This document shows positions 7,301 through 7,974 of a stretch of 7,974 nucleotides of DNA, in pieces. How positions within the stretch are numbered: position 1 is the stretch's first letter; the number at the start of each line of letters is the position of its first letter. This DNA is from Crocinitomicaceae bacterium. Lineage in GTDB: Bacteria > Bacteroidota > Bacteroidia > Flavobacteriales_D > Crocinitomicaceae. The position numbers were made by a program, and so were the translations under genes. The stretch is taken from the NCBI GenBank assembly GCA_023264075.1, contig JALQTG010000004.1:1-7974 (forward strand), given 5' to 3'. The notes under the pieces are model-generated. The model was given only the letters and a program-made list of their open reading frames with translations. It did no database searches and was not told the origin of the DNA.

Positions 7301-7974
7301 GCTGCTCGGCGAGCTATGGCCCCATCGAAATTCTTGAAATTCCTGCACCTACCATTGACGATGCAAGCTTAACCGTGTTGGATGAATCGTGTCTAGGAAA
7401 CGATGGTGTGATTCAAGGACTTGTAGTAACAGGAAATGGACTAACCTATACATGGAATGGTGTTTCTAGTCCGTCACAGGATGTTGCTGGCTTGAGCGCG
7501 GGTGACTACACACTCGAAGTAACTGATGAAAACGGATGTAATGTTTCGTATGGTCCGATTACGGTAGGAGGAACGGTTCCTCCTATTATAGATGTTGTTC
7601 CGAGCAGTGTCATCATAGATTTAGGCGATAATGTAGGATTGACGCTTTCGATTAATCCTACTTCGGCATCCGATGCGATTTCGTGGTCGCCTTCAGATGG
7701 GTTGAGTTGCACAGATTGTATCAATCCAATTGCCAGTCCTACGCAAACTACCACCTATGTGGTGACTGTTTCTAATGCCGATGGTTGTGTTGTATCGGAT
7801 ACAGTAGTAGTTACGGTGAACAATCCATGTGGAGAAATTTTTGTTCCTACTATTTTTACACCGAATGGGGACGATCTCCACGATGAATTGTGCGTATTGG
7901 GAGGATGTGTTTCGTCCATCACGTTTGAGGTATTTAATCGATGGGGAGAACGTGTATTTAAGACAGAGAATCCA
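4297..7974 (+). CDS. Giant T9SS-exported surface protein with glycine-rich domain, six SprB-like repeats and type B sorting domain (3' end outside window)
   Basis: An open frame of 1226 codons with no stop before the window edge. Order: signal peptide 1-20 with likely cleavage SIA|Q; a beta-rich head of about 190 residues (AAGDLILIVQMQG, NYEYAEVRGV, VIRVPRFDNLTV); a glycine-rich domain at about 214-520; an Ig_7-like domain at 549-629 (TICGGGSANLSV, IEWYTS, NTTYWVGVC); six SprB-like repeats at 630-1097; a PKD-like module at 1098-1177 with LSCTDC; and the start of a gliding-motility-associated C-terminal domain from 1178 (FVPTIFTPNGDD, FNRWGERVF). In Flavobacterium johnsoniae such C-termini direct type IX secretion, and SprB is a mobile gliding adhesin. 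Exposure on the cell surface and adhesion or gliding are inferred here. The usual last 40 or so residues (the WDG...G-Y part) lie beyond the window. The ATG is followed directly by the signal peptide, which fixes the start. A G8 run is at 4943-4950. Confidence 0.93.
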   Translation, partial: MIRYLIVALSILFIALQSIAQRASLGDLTISVQNEWVNTYTYLTNNANAGASSISVNSNALGGAVFANNLAAGDLILIVQMQGASVDVNTTPTVSWGGNYTAQNSFLSNGNIFNEKEFGQVTNYNNAGNYEYAEVRGVSGSNTILLNCALTKSYTAAGHVQVIRVPRFDNLTVQNNASISCPLWSGQTGGVLAIEVNGNLTLNGTGAINSNETGFRGGQTLNASSNAGGPGSGGFLGSYDAAEGAEKGEGIGGYHDEYDLLESRYCRGAIANGGGGANYHNAGGGGGSNVGTGTYHAYGVPDPGGANQYLPAWNLENASMVSQPSSGGGRGGYSHATGAQNPLTQAPNTTQWSGDFRRYAHGHGGHPLNYSVDRVFAGGGGGAGDENDGDGGNGGRGGGIVLLTVFGDIIGTGSVNANGAGGGNAQGATPPTFTTQKSGDDGAGGGGGGGSIIIQNSNPLPSSVSLNARGGDGGNQVLQLSNFAANTMDGPGGGGAGGLISTSGGAAVLDISGGVAGTSSSSIANNFPANGATSGASGIANQLVNAYDLTALDDTICGGGSANLSVSISGSLPTGGSIEWYTSQYGGSSFNSGTTFTTPVLGANTTYWVGVCPGTFRIPINVLVSPAISITGTPVEQDETCAGNDASITGLSASGGFGALTLDWNGVVTISEDLTGATGGTYTLTVTDENGCTASSGPYSLAASPGPSIDVSNMVIDDETCFGNDGSITGIVATGSNVTFTWNGNVSASEDLTGVTGGTYSLVATDDNLCQATAGPFTINTNSGPIIDISGMTVQDESCFGNDGEISGIVVTGSNVTYAWNGNVSASADLTNSTAGSYTLVATDDNGCTTSEGPITVGTIAAPTIDITNMVIQGENCNQFDGAITGITATGNGLTFEWNGVSSVDENLVNQQAGSYTLVVTDNIGCTAQSGPHEIPVVGGPTIDDANLIVEEETCNGNDGAITGLAVTGTGLVFVWNGTPGTLDVENAAAGTYNLTVVDGNGCSASYGPIEILEIPAPTIDDASLTVLDESCLGNDGVIQGLVVTGNGLTYTWNGVSSPSQDVAGLSAGDYTLEVTDENGCNVSYGPITVGGTVPPIIDVVPSSVIIDLGDNVGLTLSINPTSASDAISWSPSDGLSCTDCINPIASPTQTTTYVVTVSNADGCVVSDTVVVTVNNPCGEIFVPTIFTPNGDDLHDELCVLGGCVSSITFEVFNRWGERVFKTENP
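4936..5850 (+). repeat. Glycine-rich domain of the surface protein
   Basis: Glycine-packed turns (GGGGG, GGGRGG, GGGGAGG) alternate with short hydrophobic strands flanked by small polar residues: LAIEVNGNLTLNG just before the region, GIVLLTVFGDIIGTGSVNA, GSIIIQNS and GGLISTSG. This spacing suggests stacked beta rungs joined by glycine loops. Histidine- and tyrosine-bearing inserts interrupt it (GTYHAYG, GYSHATG, YAHGHGGH). At the DNA level a 13-base direct repeat GGTGGAGGTGGAG occurs at 5113-5125 and 5143-5155. The fold is inference. Confidence 0.75.
5941..6183 (+). other. Ig-like (Ig_7-type) domain coding segment
   Basis: Residues 549-629. Pattern seen: an early cysteine in DDTICGGGSANLSVSIS, the WYTSQYGGS core, a GTTFTTP turn, and NTTYWVGVCPG near the end, closing with INVLVSP. 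This is the arrangement of Ig-like domains commonly found next to type IX sorting domains in Bacteroidota. It acts as a spacer between the glycine-rich head and the repeat stalk. Confidence 0.75.
6184..7587 (+). repeat. Six tandem SprB-like repeats (77-79 residues each)
   Basis: Units begin at 6184, 6421, 6655, 6889, 7123 and 7354, with lengths 79, 78, 78, 78, 77 and 78 codons. Each starts with I-D/T, followed by a D/E-E-T/S/N-C block, a GNDGxI turn (NQFDGAI in unit 4), a strand with WNG, then AGxYxLxVxDxxGC and a GP-containing linker. There are two cysteines per unit, about 50 residues apart, so a disulfide within each unit is plausible. The repeats probably form an extended stalk. Units 2 and 3 are the most alike at protein level. 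Confidence 0.9.
7588..7827 (+). other. PKD-like module before the sorting domain
   Basis: Residues 1098-1177, with IDLGDNVGLTLS, ISWSPSDGLSCTDC, NPIASPTQTTTYVVTV and a final SDTVVVTV strand. The LSCTDC...NP.A.PTQTTTY block is a standard companion of gliding-motility-associated C-terminal domains. Confidence 0.8.
7828..7974 (+). other. Type B T9SS sorting domain (CHU_C / gliding-motility-associated), partial
   Basis: Residues 1178-1226. CGEIFVPTIFTPNGDD, then ITFEVFNRWGERVFKTENP, match the first half of this domain, normally about 80-90 residues. In most members the turn reads GDGxND; here it reads GDDLHDE. The C-terminal half needed for secretion is beyond the window. Confidence 0.9.

Noticed and set aside
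6184..7587. CRISPR or other non-coding tandem array
   Set aside because: The 231-237-base periodicity stays in frame, shows synonymous divergence and encodes SprB-like domains.

Overview
The window looks like a chromosomal segment of a Bacteroidota bacterium, probably of the Flavobacteriales or a near relative. The strongest sign is a large secreted protein that ends in a gliding-motility-associated (type B, type IX secretion) C-terminal domain and carries SprB-type repeats. Supporting signs are AT-leaning base composition, absence of clear Shine-Dalgarno sites, and start-proximal matches to the Bacteroidota -7 box TAnnTTTG. Finer placement is inference.

Layout. (1) Bases 1-606, minus strand: most of a small ABC-transporter ATPase, running off the left edge. 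(2) 658-2148, minus: a pyridine-nucleotide disulfide-oxidoreductase-family flavoprotein resembling dihydrolipoamide dehydrogenase or soluble transhydrogenase, with both redox cysteines replaced. It lies 51 bases upstream of the ATPase in the same direction, so the two may be co-transcribed. (3) 2249-2722, plus: a YkgJ-type cysteine-cluster protein, divergent from the flavoprotein across a 100-base gap that holds a -7-like box and one perfect DnaA-box sequence. (4) 2729-4126, minus: a multi-spanning membrane protein with the look of a GT-C glycosyltransferase, convergent with gene 3 at a 6-base gap. (5) 4297-7974, plus: a giant surface protein of at least 1226 residues, open at the right edge. 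It has a signal peptide, a beta-rich head, a long glycine-rich domain, an Ig-like domain, six tandem SprB-like repeats of 77-79 residues, a PKD-like module and the first half of a type IX sorting domain.

How they fit together: there is no strong sign of one shared pathway. The surface protein should be exported by Sec and then across the outer membrane by the type IX system, where it could act in adhesion or gliding. The divergent GT-C protein could modify exported glycans or proteins, but only proximity suggests a link. The flavoprotein and ATPase form a separate, apparently housekeeping pair. I found no RNA gene, CRISPR array, insertion sequence or convincing terminator. No stretch over 300 bases lacks a gene; the longest gap is 170 bases (4127-4296).

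I do not see a clearly new biological system. The most unusual points are the cysteine-less flavoprotein, the ATPase with altered Walker A and switch positions, a G8 tract inside the surface-protein gene, and repeats whose protein sequence is kept while their codons have diverged.
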